Source of the DNA: JAJPHI01 sp035541875
Lineage (GTDB): Bacteria; Desulfobacterota; Binatia; Binatales; Binataceae
DNA: 64,000 nt
Assembly (NCBI GenBank): GCA_035541875.1
Contig: DATKML010000041.1
Span: 1-64,000, forward strand
Direction of reading: 5' to 3'
Shown in pieces: positions 1-8,400 of this stretch; the stretch's first letter is position 1, and every line of letters begins with the position of its first letter. The notes under the pieces were generated by a model, which saw only the letters and a list, made by a program, of their open reading frames with translations, searched no databases and was not told the origin of the DNA. Both the position numbers and the translations under genes were made by a program.

Positions 1-1418
1 CGCAGTGCGAAGCCGCGATCGTTGTAACAGAGCAGCGATCGCTTGCCCTGCAAGGTCGTCTCCAGCAAGCACTCGTGACCCCAGAGCCGGAAGACGAAAG
101 CTAGCGTCTTTTCCGCGTATTCGATCTGAAGGTCGCGCCCATCGTGATTGTGTTTCAGATACAGCGTGCGATTGTGCCCGTAATCCGCGTCCTCGACTTT
201 GATTACCGGGATCGATCCCGTGCCGACGCTCTTGATTAGCGTCTCTTTGATCTGCTTCCACCCGTCGGTGTCCGAGACTTTGTCGATCACGAGTTCGTCG
301 CCCCGCGACTCATACTCGAACATATCCATCTCACGCATCAGCTCTTCCGTGAGATAGCGCCGCAGGAACGACGTATCACGCTCGACCTCGCGCGCCTCGA
401 AAATCTTGGCGGTACCGTTCATCGTCGGAGCGCCATACTTTTTGATCTCTTCAGGCGTCGGCTCGGTGTAGCGTCGATAGATATCCTCCCAAATCTTGAA
501 ACCCAGATGGTACGGGTTGATCTGGCCGGGTATCGGACGCAACACCTGGTTGTGGCGAACGATGAACTCCAGATGGAGCGATTGGTCGAGCTGGAGCGAT
601 TCAACGATCTTCTTGTGCCAGTAGCTCGCCCATCCCTCGTTCATGATCTTCGTTTCCATCATCGGGATGAAGTACTTGGTCTCTTCATCGACGATAGTCA
701 GGAGATCCCGCTCCCAGCTTTCGAGGAAACGGTTGTTATCGCGGATAAAGAGCAGCAGGTCTTCATCCGGCTCCAGCGGCACTCTGCGTGTTTCGGGCTC
801 CGTGAATTCCGGACGCGCGTGCAGGCGATGGAATGGGTCGGGCGGCGGTTGAGCCGCTTCGATCGCGCGTTCGATCTGCTCCTTCGGCGTCAGCTTCTTG
901 AGCGCTAGATTGCGCCGACATTGCAGGGACAACGCATGCGCCGCGTCGAGGATTCGCTCAACATTTTCAATCCCGATAGACGGATCTTCGACGTAACGTC
1001 GTACGCGTAGCGCATGGGATTTGAAGGTCTCGATGGTCAGTTCGGCGCGCGTCGATTTGTAGGTGAAGTTGTTTTTGAAGAAATCGTTATGGCCGTACAC
1101 ATGGGCCATCGTCAGAATTTGCAGGAGCAGACTGTTGTCCCGCATCAGATAGGCGATCGCAGGATTCGAGTTGATCACCATCTCATACGGTAAGCCGCTT
1201 ACGCCGTAATCGTATAGCGTCTTGAGCTTTTCGTAGGATTTACCGTAGGACCAATGCGGGTAGTGCGACGGCATCCCGGAGTAAGCCATGTACCCGAGCA
1301 TCCCGGTATGATCACAAATCTCGAACTCCTGCGGATACCAGTCGAGACCGAAGGCTGCAGCCTTCTCCCGGATACGCTTGTCCCACTCGACGAGTTCGCT
1401 GATTTCGTAGTTGGCCAT
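1..1418 (-). CDS. spoVR: SpoVR family protein (3' end cut by window edge)
   Basis: Translating the minus strand from the ATG at 1418 gives about 472 residues starting MANYEISELVEWDKRIREKA, with the aromatic-rich HYPHWSYGKSYE stretch and the MAHVYGHNDFFKNN and NEGWASYWHKK motifs typical of SpoVR/YcgB. The family is usually close to 500 residues, so only the C-terminal end is missing past base 1. A GAGGCGG Shine-Dalgarno-like sequence precedes the ATG. It lies 35 bases downstream of the yeaH-like gene, and SpoVR, YeaH and PrkA commonly occur together. The biochemical role of SpoVR is poorly known; it is linked to spore cortex formation in Bacillus and to stationary-phase regulation by the PrkA/YeaG kinase in Gram-negatives. 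Confidence 0.93.
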   Translation of the reverse strand, partial: MANYEISELVEWDKRIREKAAAFGLDWYPQEFEICDHTGMLGYMAYSGMPSHYPHWSYGKSYEKLKTLYDYGVSGLPYEMVINSNPAIAYLMRDNSLLLQILTMAHVYGHNDFFKNNFTYKSTRAELTIETFKSHALRVRRYVEDPSIGIENVERILDAAHALSLQCRRNLALKKLTPKEQIERAIEAAQPPPDPFHRLHARPEFTEPETRRVPLEPDEDLLLFIRDNNRFLESWERDLLTIVDEETKYFIPMMETKIMNEGWASYWHKKIVESLQLDQSLHLEFIVRHNQVLRPIPGQINPYHLGFKIWEDIYRRYTEPTPEEIKKYGAPTMNGTAKIFEAREVERDTSFLRRYLTEELMREMDMFEYESRGDELVIDKVSDTDGWKQIKETLIKSVGTGSIPVIKVEDADYGHNRTLYLKHNHDGRDLQIEYAEKTLAFVFRLWGHECLLETTLQGKRSLLCYNDRGFAL

Positions 1419-1453
1419 CTCATTCCGCCTCGACCACTTTGACGCCGCTAGGC

Positions 1454-2683
1454 TCAGCTCTCTTTGTAACGATCCTTCGACAAGAACGCCTTGAACGACG
1501 GCCAGATATCTTCTTTGCGTTCGATCAGCACGGCCTGGAAATTGGCTGCCTCCAGCCGCCGAAAGACATTCAGCATCGACGATTCGTAATAGCGCGATCC
1601 CAGCGGTTTGATTTCACCGTAACCGAAGAGATTGCAAACGTCGGTGAGCTCTTTGGCCGTGCGCAGTGCCGCCGGATTATCGGAATCGAAGTTGTCGCCG
1701 TCGGAGCAGTGGAAGGCGTAGATATTCCACAGCGTCGGATGGTACCGCTCGGCGATAATATCCAGCGCCTTTTGATAGCCAGACGAGATGAACGTTCCGC
1801 CGGCCTCGCCCTTATGGAAGAACTCTTCCTCGGTGACTTCGTTCGCTTCCGTGTGATGCCCGATAAAGACGATCTCGACGTTGCGATACCGCGTCGCGAT
1901 AAACTGATACAGCATGAAGAAGAAGCTTCGTGCGAGATACTTCTTCATCGTATCCATCGATCCCGACGTATCCATGATGCAGATCACGACTGCGTTGGAG
2001 TCTTCCTTCGTGTCGGTCTCGAGATGCTTGTAGCGGAGATCGTCCTGATGGAACGGGAAGCGCTGCTCGGTCGGCTGTTCCTCTGCCGCAGCTTTGCCGC
2101 TTTCGGCCTCTTCAGCCTGTTGCAGCGCGCGGCTCCGACGTGTCGCCATCACACGCATCACGCGCTGTCGCGCCGTGCGGCGTTTGTCGAGACGGACGCG
2201 AATGCCGACGTGACGATAGCCTTTACGCTTGCTGGATAAGTCTGAGGGAATCTCGCGGAGGGCTCGCCGCTCGAGGTTCGGCAATTCGAGGTCCTCGAAC
2301 ATGATATCGATCAGTTCTTCGAGCGAGACGTCCGTCTCATAGTAATCGACGCCCGGCTGATCACCGGCCTTGCCTTCACCCTGCCCCTGACCGTCTTTGC
2401 CCGCCTTGCCGACGACCTGCCCGGGTTGGGCGTTGCCGTCGCCGGTGCCGACCCCGGGAGCGTTATCGCCGTAGACGAAGCGATACTCCTTGATTCCGCG
2501 CAGCGGAACCTTGATTAGCTTGTCGCGGTTCTTACCAATAATCGATTCTTCGGCGATGATGTCCGCGATATTTTCGCGGATCGATTCGCGAACTTTCTCG
2601 CGATGCCGCAAGCGGTCTCCTGCAGATCTGTCCGACCGTTCGGCGTTCGATGGACGATATTCGCGAAAGATCGTGTCGCTCAT
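1454..2683 (-). CDS. yeaH: YeaH/YhbH family protein (DUF444, VWA-like)
   Basis: 409 residues, close to the usual size for this family. The N-terminal third is charged, with a Gly/Gln/Lys-rich linker at about residues 75-110. The C-terminal half carries a von Willebrand A-like fold with the metal-site motif DTSGSMD at residues 238-244. The gene sits between prkA and spoVR on the same strand, the usual order, and YeaH is thought to work with the PrkA/YeaG kinase in stress and starvation responses. AGGACGA lies just upstream of the ATG. A terminator-like hairpin separates it from prkA, so it may be expressed at a lower level or from its own promoter. Confidence 0.93.
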   Translation of the reverse strand: MSDTIFREYRPSNAERSDRSAGDRLRHREKVRESIRENIADIIAEESIIGKNRDKLIKVPLRGIKEYRFVYGDNAPGVGTGDGNAQPGQVVGKAGKDGQGQGEGKAGDQPGVDYYETDVSLEELIDIMFEDLELPNLERRALREIPSDLSSKRKGYRHVGIRVRLDKRRTARQRVMRVMATRRSRALQQAEEAESGKAAAEEQPTEQRFPFHQDDLRYKHLETDTKEDSNAVVICIMDTSGSMDTMKKYLARSFFFMLYQFIATRYRNVEIVFIGHHTEANEVTEEEFFHKGEAGGTFISSGYQKALDIIAERYHPTLWNIYAFHCSDGDNFDSDNPAALRTAKELTDVCNLFGYGEIKPLGSRYYESSMLNVFRRLEAANFQAVLIERKEDIWPSFKAFLSKDRYKES

Positions 2684-2756
2684 GCTTCGTCCTGCCTTAT
2701 GCGTCCGATTTTACTCCGAAGTCGGCGTTGAAACGACTTCGCCAATATTCGGAGCA

Positions 2757-2800
2757 TGAAAAACCCCACCCGACGTAGAGCTTACGGTCGAGTGGGGTTG
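2757..2800 (-). terminator. Rho-independent terminator after prkA
   Basis: Read on the minus strand, AACCCCACTCGAC at 2799-2787 pairs with GTCGGGTGGGGTT at 2774-2762 with one mismatch. A run of five T residues follows directly. It lies in the 135-base gap between prkA and yeaH, so read-through or attenuation probably sets the expression of yeaH and spoVR. Confidence 0.75.
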
Positions 2801-2818
2801 AGGTCATTTAGTACTGAC

Positions 2819-4753
2819 TCAGTCCTTCCAAAGATTGTTCGCGGCATACTTCAGCACAACGTCGACGCAGGATTCGCAATAGCCATTCTGCAACAAGCTT
2901 TTTACCATCGCGTTGTACTTTCCGCCTTGTTCCTCGTCACGGGTCCGTGCCTTCGTAATGATCCGGGACATATCGCGAACCGAGGTCATCAGCTTCTTCT
3001 CGATCGCCTCTTTCAGCGGTTCGTAGCTGTGATAGCTGATCTTGTCGCCGCGGCGAGAAGTGGCCCACAGGTAAGCGATAACTTCCTGGCGGAACCCTTC
3101 AGCCGCCGAGCCGATAATCGCAATCTGCTCTTCGATCGATTTCAGGAAGCCTTCGTCCGGCGACAGTTCTTCCTTCGTATTCCGATCCCGCACTTTGGTC
3201 TTGTTGACGTAAGCCTCGGCGTGGTCGAGATAGTTCTGGAAGAGCGCATCGGCCTGCTCCTGATAGGAGAAGACGAACGCACGCGTAATCTCTTTCTCGA
3301 GTAGATCCAGATATTCCTTGTGCAGCGTGTCCTGCAGGAACTCCAGATACTGCTTGCGCGTATCGTCCGGAATGTCGGCCTCTTTCACCATCGAGATAAG
3401 CGATTCGCGCACATTGATCGGATTGATGCAGTTGCCCGAGACATTATCCGACAGCGCATTATCGAGCCCCTTCATGATGAAGCGGGTCGAGATACCGTTC
3501 ATTCCCTCGCGCTTGGTATCTTCGCGGAGTTCCGTCACGTCGATCTTCTTGGTGCGGCCCTTCTCGACTACTTCTTCGCCGTTGTAGAGGCGCAGTTTGG
3601 TCATCAAATCGCACTTCGAAGTCGGTTCGAGCCGCGACAGAATCGCGAACATCGACGCTACCTCGAGCGTATGCGGCGCGACGTGCGCGCGGAAATCCGA
3701 GTGGCGAATGATCTTCTGATAGATCTTTACCTCTTCGGACAGGCGCAAGTTGTATGGCACCTTCACCACGACAATACGGTCGAGGATCGCTTCGTTCGTA
3801 TGATCGGCTTTGAACTTTTGCCACTCGGCCTCGTTCGAATGCGCGATAATACAAGTATCGACGTAGACCATGCCGTGACGGCCCGGCGCAGGGATGACCT
3901 TTTCCTGCGTCGCCGTGATCATCGCATGGAGATATTCAGTCTCGTTCTTGAAGACTTCGATAAACTCGACCATTCCGCGATTACCGACGTTCAACGCTCC
4001 GTTCAGTTCGAGCACTCGCGGGTCGCCTTCGGAGTAGCGATCGAGCTTGGAGATATCTTCTGAGCCGATCAGAACTGAGGTGTCCTGATTGTTCGGATCG
4101 ACCGGCGGTACGACACCAACACCAACGCGATTACGCTTGGAGAAGTTGCGCGTCTCAACCGGAAATTCCTCGTAGCGAAGTTGGAATTCTTCTTTCAGAC
4201 GATAGCGGCATACGGGGCAGAGATCGCCTTCTATATTCACTCCGAGCATCTTCTCGAACTCACGCCGCAGATGGCGTGGGATCAGATGCAACGGCTCTTC
4301 GTGCATCGGGCAGCCTTCGATCGCATAGACCGGCGGCGCCTGCTCAAGTCCGCGTTGAATCCTCTCGACCAGTGAGCTTTTGCCCGAGCCCACCGGACCC
4401 ATCAGATAGAGAACCTGGCGGCTTTCCTCGCCTTTCAGTGAGGCGGAATGAAAATAACGAACGATCTGGGCAATCGTTCGTTCGATCCCGAAGAACTCAT
4501 CGCTGAAAAAATTGTAAACTTTGATGGGTTCGTCTTTATAGAGTCGTTTGGTGCGCGAGTCGTCACTGTCATGAATATTCCGCGAACCACCCACCATCAT
4601 CATGTCGTAGATCCGCGCATGGGCCATCTTCGCAAGCGTCGGATCCGCACGTACCTTTTCCAGGTAATCCAGTAGCGTTCCGCGCCATTGCTGCGATTCA
4701 CGCTCGGCGCGATCCCGTTTGATAACTTCCTCAAACGTAAGGGTTTCGGCCAT
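2819..4753 (-). CDS. prkA: PrkA family serine protein kinase
   Basis: An AAA-like serine protein kinase. I start it at the internal ATG (MAETLTFEEV) at 4753 because AAGGAG sits seven bases before it. The in-frame ATG at 4786 lacks such a site and adds a tail of basic residues. This start gives 644 residues, the size I recall for E. coli YeaG. The Walker A motif GPVGSGKS is at about residues 119-126, and the C-terminal PrkA kinase domain covers the last 250 or so residues. It is the upstream gene of a prkA-yeaH-spoVR cluster, usually associated with starvation and sustained stress. Confidence 0.95.
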   Translation of the reverse strand: MAETLTFEEVIKRDRAERESQQWRGTLLDYLEKVRADPTLAKMAHARIYDMMMVGGSRNIHDSDDSRTKRLYKDEPIKVYNFFSDEFFGIERTIAQIVRYFHSASLKGEESRQVLYLMGPVGSGKSSLVERIQRGLEQAPPVYAIEGCPMHEEPLHLIPRHLRREFEKMLGVNIEGDLCPVCRYRLKEEFQLRYEEFPVETRNFSKRNRVGVGVVPPVDPNNQDTSVLIGSEDISKLDRYSEGDPRVLELNGALNVGNRGMVEFIEVFKNETEYLHAMITATQEKVIPAPGRHGMVYVDTCIIAHSNEAEWQKFKADHTNEAILDRIVVVKVPYNLRLSEEVKIYQKIIRHSDFRAHVAPHTLEVASMFAILSRLEPTSKCDLMTKLRLYNGEEVVEKGRTKKIDVTELREDTKREGMNGISTRFIMKGLDNALSDNVSGNCINPINVRESLISMVKEADIPDDTRKQYLEFLQDTLHKEYLDLLEKEITRAFVFSYQEQADALFQNYLDHAEAYVNKTKVRDRNTKEELSPDEGFLKSIEEQIAIIGSAAEGFRQEVIAYLWATSRRGDKISYHSYEPLKEAIEKKLMTSVRDMSRIITKARTRDEEQGGKYNAMVKSLLQNGYCESCVDVVLKYAANNLWKD

Positions 4754-4877
4754 CGGCTGACTCCTTGATTTACGCGAATGACTCATGCTGGTTCTCGGCG
4801 AACACCGCCGGAAAGGGGTGGGTAATGCAGTCGATTGGACGGCATCTCATCAAGCACATCCTCCGCATCCACGATTG

Positions 4878-4907
4878 AGTATAAGGACGGCTTCAGAAAT
4901 GAATCAA
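4878..4907 (-). promoter_or_regulatory. Candidate sigma-70-type promoter for prkA
   Basis: On the minus strand, TTGATT (4907-4902) and TATACT (4883-4878) are separated by 18 bases. This lies about 125 bases upstream of the chosen prkA ATG, in the only sizeable gap before the cluster. Spacing and -10 match are good and the -35 is moderate. It is a prediction only. Confidence 0.4.
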
Positions 4908-5008
4908 GATGAGATCGTCGTATCGGTCGGTTTATCCACAAAAGACGCGTCAACATGAATCGAAGTTGTTAGCCTCGCTTATTTGGACGCTTAACCGGGC
5001 CGGATCAT

Positions 5009-5893
5009 TCAAACGCCGTCGAGACCTTCGGGAACGGCGATACCTTCTGCAATCACCAGTTTCCCACGATCATTCGCAACTCGCGCCGCGAAGTAGCGCT
5101 CGTCGTGAGCAAAAGAAACCCACCATCGTTCTTCGACCGAGCGGACCAGGTACTGCGCCTTCTGATCCATGGTGCGGAGCGCATCAAGGTCATAGGCTTG
5201 GTTCCACGGTCCCCGCATATGTGATCGGGTTGGCACAATATCCGCCAGATGGACGAAAGCGTCGCCGCCGGAACGGACGATCGCAACCTGATGGTCCGCG
5301 GTGTGCCCTCCAGTGACGGTCGCCGTCACGCCCTGAATCAATTCGACGTCATTTTCGATGCCCTCGATCAGATTGGAGACAGGAGCCAGGCACTCCTCGA
5401 TATGCCGATAGGCGGCACGCAGCCGCTCGTTTCGCGAGTTTCGCGCCACATCGATCTCGCCTTTCTGCGCAAAGACGCGCGCACGTGGAAAAGCGGGCTC
5501 GAAACCACCTGAAGGGCGCGCGCGCACGATTCCGCCGCAGTGGTCGAAATGCAGATGGGACAGCAGCACATGCGTGATATCTCCCGGCTCCATCCCGAGT
5601 TGCTTGAGGCCGCTGAGGAGCCATCCGTCGCCGTGATCGAAGATGCGTCGTTCGGTCGCACTGAGCCGATTCCCGATTCCGGTATCGACGACGATCGCAT
5701 CGTTGCCGCGCATGATAAGGGGGCAGGTAAGATTGAGTCGGATGCGGTTTTGCGCGTCTGCTGGATGCTCGCGTTGCCATAGCTCGCGTGGCGCCACTCC
5801 GAACATGCATCCGCCGTCATTGCGCCATATGCCGTCGGTCAGGAATGCAATCGTGAACTCGCCAATCTGAAGTTTTTTAGGGCTGTCGACCAT
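5009..5893 (-). CDS. MBL-fold metallo-hydrolase
   Basis: 294 residues with the metallo-beta-lactamase signature HLHFDH at residues 113-118, followed by a later metal histidine in VTGGHTADH and an Asp in VHLADIVPT. There is no signal peptide, so it is cytoplasmic. The layout resembles the broad lactonase/quorum-quenching-like group of MBL hydrolases, but the substrate cannot be told from sequence. It is not obviously co-transcribed with the prkA cluster; a 220-base promoter-containing gap lies between them. Confidence 0.85.
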   Translation of the reverse strand: MVDSPKKLQIGEFTIAFLTDGIWRNDGGCMFGVAPRELWQREHPADAQNRIRLNLTCPLIMRGNDAIVVDTGIGNRLSATERRIFDHGDGWLLSGLKQLGMEPGDITHVLLSHLHFDHCGGIVRARPSGGFEPAFPRARVFAQKGEIDVARNSRNERLRAAYRHIEECLAPVSNLIEGIENDVELIQGVTATVTGGHTADHQVAIVRSGGDAFVHLADIVPTRSHMRGPWNQAYDLDALRTMDQKAQYLVRSVEERWWVSFAHDERYFAARVANDRGKLVIAEGIAVPEGLDGV

Positions 5894-5918
5894 GCCGATA
5901 AGCCTAGCATATGGGGTC

Positions 5919-6398
5919 TCAGAGGCCGCTCAGCCAGAGTCCGAGGACTAGGGCGAAAGCACCACAACCCGCGATCACACCATACGCCACAACCAATGGG
6001 CGCGACTCGTTCTGGGGTTCTTGAGTGCGTGAACCGATAAGCCTGGACGCCCGCATCAGCATCAGCACCATCGCCCCTAGGAGCAGTAGCTTCGTGATGA
6101 GAATGCCGTCGAATTCGGCCGGCAGTTGATAGTCGCGCTTGCGGGCGGCGTAGGCGAAGTTGGCGAGCCCCGTAACCGGGATCAGAACGGCGCAAACGAT
6201 CCCGATCCGGTTGGTTCGTGGCGCAACGCGATCGACAAATTCGCGAAGTTCCGCCGGCTGACCACCTAGCGCCGTGGAGGCGAGGACGAAGATCAGGCAG
6301 GCACCGATCCATCCGGCACCGCAGATAACGTGGATCCAGAGAATTAAATTGAGGAGGCTCAAACAGGACTGGCTCGCGGGACCGGCTAATAAAGACAC
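5919..6398 (-). CDS. Small four-helix integral membrane protein
   Basis: 159 residues from a GTG start preceded by GGAGG at five bases. I see four hydrophobic segments at about residues 15-40, 70-88, 100-118 and 135-158. A histidine in helix one and the overall shape recall CopD-like or DUF2269-like membrane proteins, but I cannot assign a family firmly. The gene lies 25 bases upstream of the MBL hydrolase on the same strand and may be co-transcribed with it. Confidence 0.65.
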   Translation of the reverse strand: MSLLAGPASQSCLSLLNLILWIHVICGAGWIGACLIFVLASTALGGQPAELREFVDRVAPRTNRIGIVCAVLIPVTGLANFAYAARKRDYQLPAEFDGILITKLLLLGAMVLMLMRASRLIGSRTQEPQNESRPLVVAYGVIAGCGAFALVLGLWLSGL

Positions 6399-6464
6399 GA
6401 GGCCTCCACTGCAACTCCGATCGCCCGGGGCTATGCAGCAGGAGGCCTCGTTCTGTGCTCTCGA

Positions 6465-6809
6465 CTATTCGACTTCTTGCTGCGACTTCAATTGCTCAAT
6501 CTGTTGTCGCTGCTGTTCGATCTCGGTCTGTTGGGCCTGCAGCTGTGACTGCGTTTGCGCCTGCTGCTTCTCCTCGTTTTGCATATAATTGCCCACGGCG
6601 AAACCACCAGCGCCACCGATTGCACCGCCAATCGCCGCGCCCGCTCCGGGCGCCCCAACTGCAGCTCCGATAATCGCTCCGGTGCCCGCTCCGATTACGG
6701 CGCCGATTCCGGTTCCCTTCTCGCGCGTGCTCAGTGGTTCACCCGAACATCCCGCTATACCGACCAACATCACAACAGCAATTGCGAATGCCGCGATTTT
6801 CCTTCCCAT
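6465..6809 (-). CDS. Glycine-zipper lipoprotein with C-terminal coiled coil
   Basis: Starting at the ATG at 6809 (AGGGGA upstream) gives 114 residues beginning MGRKIAAFAIAVVMLVGIAGC, a signal peptide with a lipobox ending in Cys. An upstream in-frame ATG at 6881 would spoil this signal. The middle is a glycine zipper with repeated GAxxGA and GAAIGG units, a membrane-inserting motif of the YMGG/SlyB type. The last 40 residues are a Gln/Glu-rich heptad segment, likely a coiled coil. It is probably an outer-membrane lipoprotein of envelope structure or stress; the exact role is unknown. Confidence 0.75.
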   Translation of the reverse strand: MGRKIAAFAIAVVMLVGIAGCSGEPLSTREKGTGIGAVIGAGTGAIIGAAVGAPGAGAAIGGAIGGAGGFAVGNYMQNEEKQQAQTQSQLQAQQTEIEQQRQQIEQLKSQQEVE

Positions 6810-6883
6810 CGTATTCCCCTCTGTGTGGCCCTTTAGGGCTCTCTCATCCCGAAAGGCAGCCTTACCCATAGTAATTCGCACTT

Positions 6884-7504
6884 CTATTGAGCGGAAGGTT
6901 GTTCTTTCGTCGGCATTCCCGCGATCGTTTTGCCGTTCTCATCGGCTAAGGCGAGGCCTGGTTTGCCGTTCGGATTGATATGAAGTTCTGCGCGGTCTTT
7001 ACCGTTGCCGTCGAACAGGGCCAATGCAGGTGTGCCATTGCTGGCGACACCGAGTCCAACTCGCGCCCGCCCGGTATTCGGATCGTAGAGCGTTAGACTG
7101 GGTTCATTGTTGTTGCCCACAGTAAGACCCGCGAGCAATTTATTGTTTTGTCCGTAAAGAGTTACGCCATCGCGTCCGCCCGGAGCTGCACCTATAAGCA
7201 CTTTAGGTGCACCCGCATCTTCGCTGAACCCGATCGTACCGACACCATTTTTCGTGACCAGGATATTGGCCCGTTCGCGGCTCGAAGCGTCATACATAAC
7301 TAACTCTGCACTGTGGTCGTCCGTCATTTGCAGAGCCGCTCTCTTGGTCCCATCTGAATCGACCAGCACAAACTCGCTCGCCTTGATGCTCCGTGCGGCG
7401 CGGGAAGCGATTGCAGTCGACGGAGCCAGCTGCGTCGCCGCGACGCCGCCGATAAATCCGCCGCTGAGCGTGAGTGCCACATATAGCCACGTTCTCTTAC
7501 TCAT
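6884..7504 (-). CDS. Membrane-anchored protein built from 22-24-residue beta repeats
   Basis: 206 residues. The N-terminal hydrophobic segment (about residues 5-32) is a signal peptide or anchor. The rest is about seven imperfect units of 22-24 residues with the pattern (aliphatic)xLxxxDxxGxxRAxLxV, for example SLTLYDPNTGRARVGL, ALALFDGNGKDRAEL and GLALADENGKTIAGM. This predicts a regular beta stack or solenoid outside the cytoplasmic membrane. GAGAGGA precedes the ATG. I recognise no function. It is 70 bases upstream of the glycine-zipper lipoprotein on the same strand, which suggests a shared envelope role. Confidence 0.7.
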   Translation of the reverse strand: MSKRTWLYVALTLSGGFIGGVAATQLAPSTAIASRAARSIKASEFVLVDSDGTKRAALQMTDDHSAELVMYDASSRERANILVTKNGVGTIGFSEDAGAPKVLIGAAPGGRDGVTLYGQNNKLLAGLTVGNNNEPSLTLYDPNTGRARVGLGVASNGTPALALFDGNGKDRAELHINPNGKPGLALADENGKTIAGMPTKEQPSAQ

Positions 7505-7556
7505 CTGTCTTTCCTCTCCTCACTCATTTTGAGCAGCACTGATCAGCTTGTAATCA

Positions 7557-8400
7557 TCAATCATCGAAAGCAACTCTGGCGTTCGCCGGAAAGCTCACCA
7601 TCAAACGACCTTCCGCATGATGCTCTATCGTTACACCGATGGCATCTCCGGCAGCCGCGATGCCGCCTAACGCAAGAATCGAGGCATCAGCTTCATCGAG
7701 TGTAGCGACGGCTTCGTCACCGGTGCATCGTAGGTACGTCGCGAGTTCCGCAAGTACGTGCCTGCGCTGGGCAATTGCGATCGACTTGCCACCGTTCTTC
7801 GATGGCAAGGGTCGGTTCTTGTTCCATAGACGGAATTGCAAGTCCGGATAGCCCTCGTAACTCTCCACCCCGAGCATCGCCAGCGCTCGATACGTCGCGA
7901 AGCCCGTCAGCATAAAGCGTGTGAAGGTTCCACCCTTTGCATTGTGCTTCTCCGCCATCATTGAGCCAAACAACGCGTTGCCGAACGCTCGCAGATGAGG
8001 CTTGCAGCCGTCACGACTGAGTTGGCCGATGAAGTAATCGATGCGCGGAGTCGGGAACATCGCGACCGGCTGATCGATGCTCTCTTTGATGATTCGGCGG
8101 AGCGCAATATCGATCGCTCGCCCTGCACAATCGCCGTCGCGTCTGCGGACTCCGCGATAACTGCAATCGAGGTCGCGGGGCCATCGCGGCGAATCGACAA
8201 TCACGATCGCTCCGCGCGTCAGTTGCGATTCAGAACCGATGCGACGCGCCAGTTCGCTCAGCGACTCGGACGAAGCACTTACATCGCGCAGGTCGACCCG
8301 CGCGAGTTCGAGTTTCCGGTCAGGGCCGATTCGCGCGATATCAAGGAAGTCTTCACCAACGTCTATCCCGGCGATGCTGCTGACGCCTGCGAAGGTGCAT
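7557..8400 (-). CDS. DUF429-like predicted nuclease-fold protein, 5' end disrupted
   Basis: The homologous part begins at SIAGIDVGEDFLDIARIG, the first strand of an RNase H-like fold seen in DUF429 proteins, and runs to the stop at 7557. Motifs further in include IVIVDSPRWP and a C-terminal DEADASILALGG. No ATG, GTG or TTG lies in frame between the ATG at 8501 and the conserved strand, and residues encoded upstream of about 8396 are a shadow of the transglycosylase gene. An ATG at 8398-8400 would give MTFAGVSSIAGIDVG if one base were removed. I therefore give 8400 as the likely original start. Without that correction the only start is at 8501 or 8534, overlapping the upstream gene by about 140-170 bases. 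Confidence 0.6.

Noticed and set aside
507..908. 133-residue frame on the plus strand
   Set aside because: Lies wholly opposite the SpoVR coding sequence; composition is that of a reverse-strand shadow and no family is recognisable.
1439..2239. 266-residue plus-strand frame
   Set aside because: Opposite the YeaH coding sequence, whose VWA motif and ribosome site are clear.
3320..4063. 247-residue plus-strand frame
   Set aside because: Shadow of PrkA.
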